From contig WELA01003692.1 of NCBI GenBank assembly GCA_009602735.1, positions 12,139-39,680 on the forward strand: a stretch of 27,542 bases of DNA. Reading direction: 5' to 3'. Positions 1 through 15,165 of the stretch are shown piece by piece. How positions within the stretch are numbered: the stretch's first letter is position 1; every line of letters begins with the position of its first letter. The translations under genes were made by a program, and so were the position numbers. The DNA comes from Mesotaenium endlicherianum (lineage: Eukaryota > Streptophyta > Zygnematophyceae > Zygnematales > Mesotaeniaceae). The notes beneath the pieces were generated by a model. That model saw nothing but the letters and a program-made list of their open reading frames with translations. It was not told where the DNA came from and ran no database searches.

Positions 1-1
1 T

Positions 2-105
2 TACTAACTAAAGTTCAGCAGACTGACTACTAACTAAAGTCCAGCACACTGATTACTAACTAAAGTTCAGCAGACTGACTACTAACTAAAGTCCAGCAGG
101 CTGAA
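2..105. repeat. 26-bp tandem repeat, four units, alternating variants
   Basis: Four head-to-tail units of 26 bp begin at about 2, 28, 54 and 80, each starting TACTAACTAAAGTyCAGCA. Units 1 and 3 carry TTCAGCAGACTGAC and units 2 and 4 carry TCCAGCA with different ends, so there is a 52-bp higher-order period. The array continues off the left edge. It lies upstream of the retrotransposon coding remnants and may belong to the element's untranslated or gag-proximal region; its role is unknown. Confidence 0.85.
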
Positions 106-181
106 CTAAATTAACTATTATATTTAACTGAATATTATATCTACTAATATACTGATTCATTACATTTGGCAACCTCGGATT

Positions 182-496
182 ATGGAGCAACTGGAAGCTG
201 TGAGTAACAGGGACCGTGGCCTGCAAGAGCTGCTGCCAGTTCCATATCCAGTTAAGTCTGCTGCCAATTTGATGCCTGGAGTAGACCCGCTGCCGCAAGG
301 CATTGTGAGGATGGAAGATCCTTTTCGCAGGAGAGGAGTAGTAGTGCTGGAATTGTTCGTCGGACTTGGTTCTGGAACCATATCACTGATTCAACGAGGT
401 ATCCAGGTATCCAAAGTGCTGTATGTGGACAATGATGAGAGTGCTTTTACAGCATTTAAGGAGGTCATGAGTCAGATGCGGCAAAAAAAAGCCTGA
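182..496 (+). pseudogene. Cytosine-C5 DNA methyltransferase-like N-terminal fragment in the retroelement
   Basis: A 104-codon frame starts at the ATG at 182. Residues about 53-90 read VVVLELFVGLGSGTISLIQ, then a GIQVSKVLYVDNDESA stretch. This looks like motif I of C5 methyltransferases (hydrophobic strand, then LF-x-G-x-G/A-x-G for S-adenosylmethionine) followed by a motif II strand with its acidic residue (YVDND). The catalytic PCQ loop (motif IV) and later motifs are absent. The frame runs into a run of eight A at 482-490 and stops at 496; a one-base shift there continues into a Lys/Glu/Pro-rich linker to about 568. C5 methyltransferases captured by Ty3/gypsy elements are known from charophyte algae and dinoflagellates. 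The family call rests on one motif region; another Rossmann-fold methyltransferase is possible. Confidence 0.45.
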
Positions 497-634
497 GAGC
501 CAGAATCAGGCAGAAAAGCCTGAGGGCCAGGATGAGGGCAAAAAGCCCCCACCTGCACCCAAGGAGTAGCAACTACTGGATGCCTTTGTTGGGGAGAAGC
601 AACCTGAAACTGAGACTTTTTTGCCATTGGGAAA

Positions 635-1408
635 ATGGTCTCAGCCCAGCAGAGAGCACAAGTAGAAAGGTTGCTGAAAAAACACCGCAAGGTGTTTGCT
701 TTCACTAAGGAGGAGATTGGTAGAACCACTGCCAGTGTGTGTGAGATCACACTAACTACTGATAACCCAGTCAGACTTGGGTCGCATAAGCTCAGTCAGA
801 CAGAGTGGGACTGTGTGGAGAAAACTTGCGAAGAGCTGCATAAGCTCCGCATGATTGAAAAATCTACCTCAGTGCATGGGGCTCCCACAGTAGTAGGCGC
901 TAAAAAGGACGAGGCCGGCAATTACACTGCCACTCGTATGTGTGGAGATTACAGGCCACTGAATCTACACGGAGCCAGGCAGCTATGTGATGCCTACGTC
1001 GGAGCGGATCTTTGCGATTGCCACCACCGGGAAGGTGTTCAGCATCATCGATCTGCGCCAAGGCTTCAACCAAATCCCTGTGAAAACAGAGGATCGAGGT
1101 AAGACCGCTTTCTGGGCTCAAAGGGAACTTTGGCAATGGACAGTAATGCCATTTGGGCTGAAAAATGCCCCAGCCATATTTTAGAGGACTATGGATAAAG
1201 TGCTGGAGGGGCTGGATTTTGCTAAGCCATACATTGACGATGTGGTAGTATTCAGCAAGTCTATAGAGGAGCACCTCGAGCACTTGGAATAAGTGTTCCA
1301 GCGCCTGAGAAATTCCAGATGAAGCTGCATCTTGGGAAGTGCAGATTCTTTGGTGCACACGTGTCTTACCTAGGACATGAGATTGGGAACAATGCTATGT
1401 CCCCTTAG
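635..1408 (+). pseudogene. Reverse transcriptase domain of Ty3/gypsy pol, disrupted
   Basis: Reverse transcriptase would copy the element RNA into cDNA in virus-like particles. The first part (635 to about 970) holds the pre-RT region and the MCGDYRPLN motif near 938-964. The frame then changes and continues with DLRQGFNQIPV (about 1050-1080) and MPFGLKNAPAIF (about 1147-1181). The catalytic YIDD box is at 1230-1241 and is followed by VVVFS, as usual for this family. Breaks: a frame change between about 964 and 990, a TAG at 1182-1184, a TAA at about 1290-1292, another frame change soon after, and a TAG at 1406-1408. The downstream block KLHLGKCRFFG with YLGHEIG is the conserved end of the domain. 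The catalytic aspartates survive but the frame does not. Confidence 0.88.
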
Positions 1409-2260
1409 GCTGTGAAGACTGAGGCTATTTACAAGATACCTGCACTTGCGAATGTGTCCAAGCTGAAAGCTCTGTTAGGGCTAAGCGGATACTATCGTAA
1501 ATTTGTGAAGGATTATAGCAGAATTGCTAAACTCCTGACGGAACTTCTGAAAAAGGATGTGCCTTTTGTGTGGACAGATTCTCAGGAGAAAGCCATGAAC
1601 GAGCTTCAGGAGCGGCTGGTAGCAGCCCCAGTCTTGCGAACGCCTGACTACTCCAAGCCGTTCAATCTGCACACTGACTGGAGTCGTGTGGAAATTGGCG
1701 CAGTACTCACTCAGGCCGCAAGCCCTAGAGAGGATTATGTCATTGCCTATGCCTCACACTCTAACAATCAAGCGGAGAGCAACTACTCGTCCTACGAAGG
1801 AGAGCTGCTGCCGATAGTTTGGGCTGTCACACACTTCAGAGAGTTTCTGTGAGGAAGACCCTTCACGCTGATCACGGATCACTCATCATTACTATGGCTG
1901 ATGAAGAATGGAGACTTCACTGGTAAGTTGGCTCGCTGGGCTCTTAAGCTGCAAGAGTACCAAATGACGGTGGTGCACAGAGCAAAAGTGCTCAACAACG
2001 ACGCCGATGGACTCAACAGGAACCCAGACCCATCTTCAGACGACAGAACAGGAGCTCAAGAAGACGAAGACCCGAGCAGCCCAGCAGAGTTGGTGGCCTG
2101 CCTAGCCGAAATGGCTGGAATGGTAGCATCAGGTGAAGCTGAGCCTCTACCCCTGTTCAGTCCAGAGATCTGGAAAGATCAAGCTACTATGCACTGGCTG
2201 AAGACGGGAACTCACTTGGAAGGGCTATCAGTGAAGGAGAAGGACCAGGTAAGCCATTGA
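1409..2260 (+). pseudogene. RNase H domain and linker of Ty3/gypsy pol, disrupted
   Basis: RNase H degrades the RNA strand of the RNA-DNA hybrid. The connection region LRALLGLSGYYRKFV-type motif (here LKALLGLSGYYRKFV) precedes it. RNase H residues are visible in order: Asp in LHTDWS (about 1670-1680), Glu in YEGELLPIVWAV (about 1795-1830) and Asp in LITDHSSLLWL (about 1868-1897). One TGA at 1850-1852 interrupts the same frame between the second and third. The typical domain end, LNNDADGLNRNP, is near 1990-2025. An acidic, poorly conserved linker follows to a TGA at 2258-2260. All of this lies in a single frame, so the decay here is by stop codons only. Confidence 0.85.
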
Positions 2261-3302
2261 GCTAAAAGGTTTTGCTGGAAACGCAACAACCTCTTCAAAA
2301 TTGAAGAAACTGGTCAGGAGAAGTTAGTGCCAGAACCCACCAAAAGACGAGCTCTTGTGCAGAAAATGCACGAGAACACTGGACACTATGGTGTCAAAAA
2401 GACGTATAATCTCTTGGAGTTGTCTTACTGGTGGAGGGGCATGAAGCAGCAGTGTGAAGATGTGATCAAGGCCTGCCAAAGCTGTGATCGCGTCAAGGTT
2501 GGTTTTACACAGCAACATCCACACTTGCAACCTTTGCCAATCATGGGCCTAGGCTACCGCTGAAGCTGCGATCTCGCAGGTGAACTACCGCTATCTAAGC
2601 GAGGTAACAAGTATATCATGGTCATAATTGAGCATTTCTCTAAGTGGATAGAGGTCGTGCCTCTGACTGCTAAGGAGAGTCTAGGGACCGCGGAAGCACT
2701 CCTCAATGGTGTGATTGTGCGTCATGGAGCTCCAGCAGAAGTGCTGACAGACCAAGGTCTGAGTTCCAAGGGTCTTTTCAGAAACTCTTGGATAGATGCT
2801 TCATCGATCATCGCACTACGTCTAGAGATCATCCGCAAGCAGATGGTGTGGCAAAAAGGATGGTGCAAACCATTAAGGCTGCTTTGCGCAAGTTTTGCCT
2901 TGAGCATGACAAGCGTGACTGGGATCTGGCCCTACCATGGCTGGTTATGGATTACAGATTTAGCAAGCAGGCTGCCTTGGCGAATTACTCGCCATATCAG
3001 ATACTGTTTGGCAGAAGTTCAGTAGTGTCCAGTAGCATCAAGCAAGAGATTGAACAGGTGAAAGACCTGGACAGCCCTGATAAAATGCTAAAGGCGATGG
3101 TACGCCGTAAGGCGTTATTTCAGCGCATGATGCCGGCTGCGCTGAACAATCTGAAAATTGTGCAGAAAAGAGATACGTACAGTACGACACATAAGAGTTG
3201 TATGGCCAAATTTTTAGATTTACGCCTCTGATGCGCGGTGGCGAGGCGCGTGTGGAAGTTGGTGGGGTAGCACTGAGTCAGGAGGATCTCATGGCAGCTC
3301 AA
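2261..3302 (+). pseudogene. Integrase of Ty3/gypsy pol, disrupted, catalytic Glu replaced
   Basis: Integrase inserts the cDNA into the host genome. The HHCC zinc-binding region is intact (HENTGHYG ... ACQSCD, about 2369-2490). The core follows: SCDLAGELP with the first Asp near 2570, then MVIIEHFSKWIEVVPL, then EVLTDQG with the second Asp near 2745. A frame change near 2780-2800 leads to HRTTSRDHPQADGVAKRMVQ. Here the third catalytic residue, normally Glu in the ERxxQ-type context, reads Lys (AKRM). Stops are at 2561-2563 and 3229-3231. After the second, a different frame carries a short C-terminal tail to about 3302. I see no chromodomain. Confidence 0.85.
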
Positions 3303-6300
3303 TAGCGACCTCATGAGACGACTTTGAACTAACCCATCCTAGATTTGGTGACTCCTAGTTTAATGACTCTCTCTTACCATCCCAAACTCCCCCATTGATG
3401 GTGTCTTAAACAATGTAGGCATTGACAACTGAAGCTGGTAGGATAACATAGGGCATGAAGTGGCTGCCTCAGCACTTCCCTCATAAGCGGCACTCATTCA
3501 ACCATATATTGCAGCATTGAGGCTCTCAATCAGTTCAACTGGATTTGTTCCAACGACAAGGGCAGTTTGTATCATTTTGCCTGTTCATGTCAACAAGGCA
3601 GCTAAGTTGGTTTTGCATCCTCTTTTTGGAATTTCCAAGTCCCTAGCACGCTTCAGCTTCTCAATTGTCCATTCGTGGGTGAGTTTTTCATCTCTCCGGA
3701 ATTGGTGATAATGCAATAAAGCGTCATTTAAAATTACACCAAACCAAATCCCTAAATGCAACAAATTGTGTGTATGAAGCATCCTTTCGGATTATTTTAG
3801 AAAGAATCGTTTAATAGACTTCATCAAACTAATTGTGAATGAGCAGATTGTCTCTAGTTCGACCACTACAACATCTCAGGAACAGTTTAACATTGGAATT
3901 ATCATCTCTATCTTCAATAGTCATCGCAATTTGACATCAGCAGCCGCCGACTTTCACCCAAATTTTTCGCGGTTCGCACAATTCTGGTGCAAAGAATTGC
4001 TCGCTATTCGAATTCTCACCATCTGTGGCATGTTGCAGTTGCTCGTCTCTTGACGTCTGCTCGTCCCACAAGTTGTCAGGAAGCTCTGATGTCTCACGTC
4101 CTCGTGAACTTTCACTTTCGTCAGAACCTTTCAGAGAATCCACAGGGTGGAATATGCGACCACTCCTGAATTGCATAAATATTTGGAATTCAACTGTTTT
4201 TTTCTCAAATTGAGCGTGTGCTGAATTGTCCGGTTCCAACTTTCAACTTGCTTGAGAATTGGTGAGCACCTTGGAACCAATTTAACAAAGTTCTTCGAAG
4301 TAGAATTGAGATATTTGTTTCTTCGAGCTCTTCGCCTGAGTTGATAGGTTCACAATTGACAGCAATTGTAGTTTGTAGAATTCACGTCAAAGCAGTTGAT
4401 ACAGAAACAAAAAAAATGAGGGAAAGTTTTCACACGGGCTTTTGATTACTTCCATAAGTACTAGCGTACAAAACTCCAAACTTTATCGCAACCCAATGTT
4501 GATCTGGCCACAAACCTTTCGATCTTAGCCGCGCTTGCCACTTTTTCACTCCGAGCTAGACTTTCTCAGTTCTTCACTGAGATTTTTTCTTACTCAGACT
4601 GCTCTTGCATTCGGCAATTTTGTATTCACGACTTTTGAGAACATAGAAACTAACACAAAACTTACCATTTCAAGTGCTCTTCACACGCTTGTGGTGCTTG
4701 TTGTGATATTGCATGAGAATCTCTAAGCATGTCTAATCTGCAAGTTCTATCTAATTTCAAGGAGGGAATCCTTTCTGAGAATTCCAAAGTTTTATGGTAA
4801 AAGCGTGACAAATGAAAGTAAAGATCTTCAAGCATCGGCAAAAGCGTGCCTCTCGGGCTCCTTCTGGCCTTCAACACTCCTTCTCCTTCGCGCCTTCTCC
4901 TTCTTCTCCTTCTTCTCCTTCCTTTGCTGTCCTCGAAAAATGTGTGCAAGAATGAGGGCAAAGTGTGCATAGCTCGTGCTTTACTCAAGCACCTGCATGC
5001 ACTCACCTCGAAGTGGATGCTTAAGCTAACGTATGTCAAGTTAAAAGTCATCTGCGCTTTGCCTTGTAAGCATCGTGCCCCTGTCGGTCAGTGCCCATGC
5101 TGATGTGGGTATCGAGACCATGTCTCATGTCGTGGCCATGCCATCGTGGCGATGCCAATGGGCCATGGGCTGCGGTGGCCTGTCGCCTCAACTTTGCATG
5201 AGGTGGGAGCTCTTGCTAGCCTTGGCGAGGCCAGCCCCACGTCTGACATGGCTTGCAAATCCCCTCCCATTGCTCGATGTTGGAATGAACAACGGAGTTA
5301 TGCATTGTCACTCTACACGTGTGGCAGAATGCACTTAATTCAATGTTGACTTTACATGTCAGGAGGGTTTGGTAGACGGGTCAACGGTTGACTGTCCGTA
5401 CGTGGGCACGTCCCGCCACGCTTGCCAAACGTTCTATGGGCCACTATGGGTTGTCAGTTGCGACACCCATCCAACTTTAGGCTCCACATTTCCCCGAATA
5501 GCCGAAAAGGCTTTTTTAGTGGATGATAAGAGAACCTGGCTTCGTCGGCACACATCGTTGAAAGAAACTTCGTCTGACGATAAGAAACGACTTCTACGAA
5601 GTCGAGAATAGAATGCATCCCGTCAAAGACAATCTTTCATGGCGTCACGTCAAGGTCTTCGTACCAGGACGAGCTTCCTTCATACCCCCTCTCTTTTGGT
5701 GGCGACGACCACACCCTGCCAGGCGATTATAAGTGAGATACAACATAAGGATTTAAGGCCATATGGAATACACACCCGATTAGGCAAGTACCAGATTCAC
5801 GTCGTCCTTGAGCGGCAATCGCTTCGAATGTCTTGAGACAATTGTTACAGACGTATACTTAGCCTGAAGGCTGGGGGGAGGTCCTACGAGCTCTTTACCT
5901 GCGTCGCTGCATCCTGTTGTCCCACAAGTAAGCTTCCAGCCCGTTGGCATACATCTTTTCTGCCCCTACTTTGTGTGTAAGCACTTGCATGCCACCAGTC
6001 CATATGCCCATCAGCAGCCCCAGGTCTTCGTATAACTGTTCTGGACGAGGGGCCTCACCATTGCAAGGAGTTGGCGCATGATGAATGAGCAGAAAACATC
6101 CCAGGAGCAGCAGTCCATGGAGCTCATAGCAGCAGATTATGTCTGGGTACAGTCTTCCACTTGATCCACTTTACAGTTTGACCTCGACTTAACTCTAATT
6201 GTTCGCTCAATATATGTCTGGTCAGCATGTGGCGTGGACAGTAGGTTACCTCGTCAATGTCCATTAAGACTGTGTGGAGCGGAATTATCAATCATTGTCT

Positions 6301-6449
6301 GCAATGCCTCTTTGTGAGATGGGACTGTCTGTGCCGTCCATTTGTGAGGCAAGGGCCAGCGTACCTTTTCCTGAAGCGTGCTGTCTGGAGAGGAGGGAAG
6401 TAGCAGCTATGACTGACCTAGATGGGATGGAGGGCCGGTCTCTTGTGCA
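3303..6449. other. Long stretch without a recognisable gene
   Basis: This 3.1-kb AT-richer region carries only short frames with no family resemblance. The longest minus-strand one (3937-4239, 100 codons, charged and Ser/Glu-rich) is not recognised. It contains a CTT/CTCC microsatellite near 4878-4925 and locally repeated CATGCCATCGTGGCGATGCC-type wording near 5130-5170. It could include more eroded transposon sequence, but nothing in it proves that. Confidence 0.6.
4878..4925. repeat. CTT/CTTCTCC microsatellite
   Basis: An imperfect pyrimidine repeat of CTTCTCC and CTT units on the + strand. Its complement produces a spurious polyarginine frame. Confidence 0.8.
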
Positions 6450-7379
6450 ATGTGGCAGGGAGACGCACCACGGGAGGCCGACATGGGCAGGCTACCCGGT
6501 GCAGACGAGCAGCACCGACTATTTGACGAGCTCACCTGGCGAGGCTCGTCGGTCGTGCGGTGGGAAGGTGCACTGGAGGGCCGACCGGACTACCAGTGCC
6601 TGCGGGGCTGGTGTAACATGTTGGGGCTTGGCATGCCCATCGACAACCAGTGTGCGCGCTACTGGTACGGCAAAGCAGCTGAGCAGGGCCACGGGCTGGC
6701 CACCATGCTTGCGTGCTGGACGTCAGTGGAGCCGGGTCACGAGGACAATTACAACGCACTGGTGAGCTGGCTCCATCGGAAAGCCGAGAACGGAAACATC
6801 ATCTGTGCGACATGTTGGTTGATGGGTCATGTGTACGACAAGATCCGGCCTCACCAGGACCCCCTGTTCCTTCTGGAGAGGATGGCCACCCAGCCTTGGG
6901 GGGCCCGCGCCAAATGCCTCCTAGGAACTTGCCATTTTTTTGGATTGTGCGGCTTACAAGTCGACCAGCAGAGGGGGTTCAGGCTCTTCTTGAAAGCAGC
7001 AGAGATGGAGTTTCCCCACGCTCAGGAGCAGGCTGGGAGCTGCTATCTCAACGGCACCGGCGTGCCCAAGAGCCGCGATGACGCATTCAGATGGTTCACC
7101 AAGGCAGCAAGCCAGAACCTTGCAGCGGGGAAGTACGGGTTGGCCAAAATACTCTACGTGGAACTTCGTGGAATGACGAGGCTGCGCACCCTCAAGACAA
7201 TGGCTGTCACTTCAATGGCGGCCCGCCACGCCCTCACCCTTTTTGAGGAGAGTGCCAGTCAAGGCTGTTCCTTAGCTCACAAAGCGCTGCAGGAGGACGA
7301 GCGCTTGTGTCGGTTGTGTCGGAAACGCCTGGCATTGTGTGCAGGTATTATCCTCAACTCCTGCCCCTGGGGGGAGTGA
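6450..7379 (+). CDS. Sel1-like repeat protein, 309 aa, apparently intronless
   Basis: Sel1 repeats are TPR-related helical pairs that act as protein-binding scaffolds; no enzymatic domain is visible. The frame opens after a stop at 6414-6416 and the first ATG is at 6450. Repeat-like segments lie at about residues 48-81 (ends RYWYGKAAEQGH), 83-117 (ends WLHRKAENGN), 152-190 (RLFLKAAEMEFPH) and 191-224. The last is the clearest: GSCYLNGTGVPKSRDDAF, then RWFTKAA. A final degenerate unit is near 255-275 (ALTLFEESASQG). The C-terminus has a CRLCRK pair of cysteines (about 287-292) that resembles the start of a zinc finger such as MYND, but the frame stops 17 residues later. It could instead splice onward at CAG/GTATTA near 7343. 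No signal peptide is evident. Partner and pathway are unknown. Confidence 0.75.
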   Translation: MWQGDAPREADMGRLPGADEQHRLFDELTWRGSSVVRWEGALEGRPDYQCLRGWCNMLGLGMPIDNQCARYWYGKAAEQGHGLATMLACWTSVEPGHEDNYNALVSWLHRKAENGNIICATCWLMGHVYDKIRPHQDPLFLLERMATQPWGARAKCLLGTCHFFGLCGLQVDQQRGFRLFLKAAEMEFPHAQEQAGSCYLNGTGVPKSRDDAFRWFTKAASQNLAAGKYGLAKILYVELRGMTRLRTLKTMAVTSMAARHALTLFEESASQGCSLAHKALQEDERLCRLCRKRLALCAGIILNSCPWGE

Positions 7380-8957
7380 CTCACCCAGCCAGGTAGCCAA
7401 TCTGCGGTTGTTGTTTGGCCGTGAACGTTATGTGCAAGAAAGCATGCGCGTGCTCTTTCTTTCTCTCTCTCCCTTAGTACAGACCCTATCATGTCGTACT
7501 TCCCCCCCAGATTGTGGCATGGCTGCTTGTAATTCCTTACTGGTACTTCCCTCCTTGAAACCACTTTCTTCATACACAGCGATCGCGACACGCGTCTGCT
7601 GCAGGGCAGGACGTGAATCATCGAAATGTTATTCTGGGCTCTTGAAGCTTGACGTGTTGTGAGCCAAGGCTCTGTTTCCAGTGCTTGCATCTGTTGTGCG
7701 ATTCTCATCAATGTGGGGCGATGCATCCCGCGTGGACTACTTCTTGCTGCAATACAGTGGCTAACTATCCCTGTAATTTTGTCATCAGAGTCTAAATCGC
7801 TCTTCTGTTCCTCGTCAAATTTTCAGAAATGGGAGGCTATTATTTGGCGATGGCGTCCATGTGCTACGTAGCATCAATGCGCAAAAGGTAGCTGCTATTG
7901 AGTACACCTTGTTCTATTAATCGTCAGCTGACAGATATTGAACCTATACTGAGTACATAAGAATATATTTCCATTCCACGACAAGAACCTTCTCTGGTTA
8001 GGATGAGGATTATATTCCCATCTCTTTGTGTTGATACTTAGCATGTCTTAAAGTCATTAGTGTCACACTTTATTATACTGCTTCACAGTCTCTGTATCAA
8101 TACTTGATTCAAACAAAAAAATACCACGGTTCAAAGAGTTGGAAGCGAAGGTGGAATCCGAAAAAAAAAGAGCGGAAGGCAAGGCCATCACCATGTTGTT
8201 TCACTTCATGCAGAACATTCCTCTTTGATGTTTGTTATGCAAATGGTGTTAATTCAATTAGGCCAGGGAGGAGTTATTGGTTGAGTTCTTGACCCATTAT
8301 AGGTGATTCTTGAGCACAATCATGGATATTTCGGGAATATAATTAAGGTGCTCGACGGTGCCAACTTCGAAGTTTGTAGACAAAATCACAATTTATATGT
8401 GACTGATTATTGTCGGGACTTAATGGCCAATCTGATACTCATTGGTCTAAAACTTTTGATAGGTGTGAAGTCACAATCTGCTTCACTATAGACGTTCAAA
8501 ATCATGCAATCAAGTTACATCACAGGTAGATCACCTGCGTAATGAGACATAAAACAACTTCATAGAATCAAATTGAGAATCAGCACAAAGCAAGAACACA
8601 ACCACATCAAAATAGCAAGTGAACGCAATGTAGCACAACTTAAAGCCCTTCCTGATTTTCCCCTCACAAGAGTTGCATGAGGGGCACCTTACTGAAGACC
8701 ACAAAGTAGGCCCTATACTGGTAGCAGTCCGTGTCCGGTATGTTGGGCATGTGACTTTCGCTATTTCCCCACAAGTGATAATTGCAACCCAGGAATTCAA
8801 AGCAATGAATATGACACGACAGGACCTAGTTGCGAGGTGCACAGTTCTCATAGTGCGGGATCTCAAACAGCTGAAGTGACTGCGTGTGTTAGAAAATGAC
8901 ATCAGTTTAATGCGAGTGATGGCCCATGGTTAGAATACCAGACTTCATCAGCATGGA
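7380..8957. other. Intergenic region and probable 3' UTRs
   Basis: No recognisable coding sequence on either strand. It lies between the 3' ends of two convergent genes (Sel1-repeat on +, cyclophilin on -) and probably holds both 3' UTRs. A TGTAA, the usual chlorophyte polyadenylation signal, occurs at 7528-7532, about 150 bp after the Sel1 stop. The five-base motif is common by chance. Confidence 0.5.
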
Positions 8958-8962
8958 TTACA
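8958..8962 (-). terminator. Possible TGTAA polyadenylation signal of the cyclophilin gene
   Basis: TTACA on the + strand is TGTAA on the minus strand, about 110 bp beyond the cyclophilin stop. TGTAA is the established poly(A) signal in chlorophyte algae. A single five-base match is weak evidence. Confidence 0.3.
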
Positions 8963-9072
8963 TTCTTTCTGTCGAACTGTAAGTACATACCTCGAGCATC
9001 ATCGTCTCAAATTTTTGCAAAGCGGAAAAGAACGCAAGCTTGAGCTGCACGCTACAAGACTGCAGCACCAAT

Positions 9073-13817
<4,745 letters not shown>

Positions 13818-14629
13818 CTAAGGACGCACGCCCCCACAAAACAACACCAAATAAAAAGGTAACAGGTGAGCAATGCACTTCTTGGGGCACAGAAAGCTCT
13901 AGACACGACAGTAGCTAAGACGCAGGTATGAATGTGTCATCTCTAAGTATTTTTGCACAGAACCAAAACAAAAGGCAAAAAAAACAAACAAATGAAGCAG
14001 GGTGTGTCAAAACCTATCTCCCCTTGCATTCCTGTCAAATAACAACACAATGACAGAAACTGGCCAAAAATGACAATTAGTCTCAATGACAACTATTTGA
14101 GATTGACCATCCAAAGAGGTAAAGTTATCCACACCCTTGAAGTCAGCCCCTCAAATTCTCCTTCCCTCTTCCCTCTCTCTTCAGGAGCTTTTTAATAAAA
14201 ACTTCAAGTGTTGAAGCAAGTCTACAAAATTATTTGATGCATTATGAACAGCAACTATGGCCCATCACTATCCCTAACACATCACTTTCAGCCCTGTCCA
14301 GATAGCAACTTGCGAATTACAAGCTTGTTCAGAACCGCTGTCAAGACTCCACATGCATTTACAGAAGAGACCCCTAAATTCATGTATAAGGCACTCGTTA
14401 CATTTTACAACAGCAGTCGTCCAAGGTTGACCTCAGCCACGTCAAGTATGTGATGGCACAGTTGGGACCCGTATACAAGTGCCACCCATAACATTAATAA
14501 CGAACGTCATCCCTCTTTACAAGATATGCTTATACCTTTTCAATGTACCCGCACGATTTGACAGCTGGAAAAGAGGGGATCAAGCATATATGCCAACCAT
14601 TAAGTTCAAAGACATCGAAGTCAAAAAAT

Positions 14630-15165
14630 TTATGCAATCCAAAACTAATGATAATAATAAGACCACTCCAAATGACCATCTCCAAATGACCATGAAGTAC
14701 ATCTGACCAGGACAGCCCCCTTCACCACTCGTCTCCTTCAACTTGCGTCTGTATATTCCATGCTTCTTTCATTGCTTAGTACATTATATTTATCCAGTAC
14801 TTCTGCAGCTTAACCACCTGGCTGAACCCGATAAAACAGTTCAGCAATGGGGAGCACTACTACGAGTTTATTCAGACTGTAAAGGCACAATAAAACCAAG
14901 CTCAGTATATGTCATTACATCTGGTCCCCGTCTTTTGGACAAAGATAAATGATCACTTTCGACCATTCCTGCAGCTTCAATCACGAACATAGATTGTTCC
15001 AGCTGTTCATGAACATAGTAGAGCTTCAGTACTCTGGTTAAGCTCGTTCGCATGGGTGGGCAAGGGTGCAAAAGATGGATGCAGAAAGACTCATGACCAG
15101 CAAGGGCATATCAGTAGAGAAGGGCTTCTTGGAAGGGTCCACGACAATTACCAGACGGATCTGAG
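14630..15165. repeat. Direct repeat, copy 1 (about 536 bp)
   Basis: It begins around TATGCAATCCAAAACTAAT and ends at GACGGATCTGAG. It is closely similar along its length to 16873-17365, with small indels including an extra block near 14695-14715. Neither copy has a recognisable gene. A short frame with LNHLAEPDKTVQQWGALL is shared, but the copies differ at as many replacement as silent sites, so it looks neutral. Confidence 0.85.

Larger units (their letters stand above)
1..3302 (+). mobile_element. Decayed Ty3/gypsy-type LTR retrotransposon, left-truncated by the window
   Basis: The order reverse transcriptase, RNase H, integrase is the Ty3/gypsy (Metaviridae) order, not the Ty1/copia order. 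The coding region is broken by several in-frame stops and at least three frame changes, so the copy cannot make a full polyprotein. No gag, no protease motif (DSG/DTG) and no LTR pair is visible. The 5' part lies outside the window or is lost. The last recognisable in-frame residues end at a stop near 3302. The element is less GC-rich than the genes to its right, which suits an old insertion. Plant or algal host range is inferred from context. Confidence 0.9.

Noticed and set aside
5500..5517. AGCC-GAAAA-GGCT hairpin followed by T6, like an intrinsic or Pol III terminator
   Set aside because: The stem is only four base pairs, no RNA gene is seen upstream, and the setting is eukaryotic.
6274..6765. 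163-codon frame overlapping the start of the Sel1 gene
   Set aside because: It is in another frame and shows no repeats; the frame at 6450 carries the clear Sel1 motifs.
14743..14952. Small frame shared by both direct repeats
   Set aside because: Between copies, replacement changes are at least as common as silent ones, and copy 2 has a stop where copy 1 reads on, so no coding constraint is shown.
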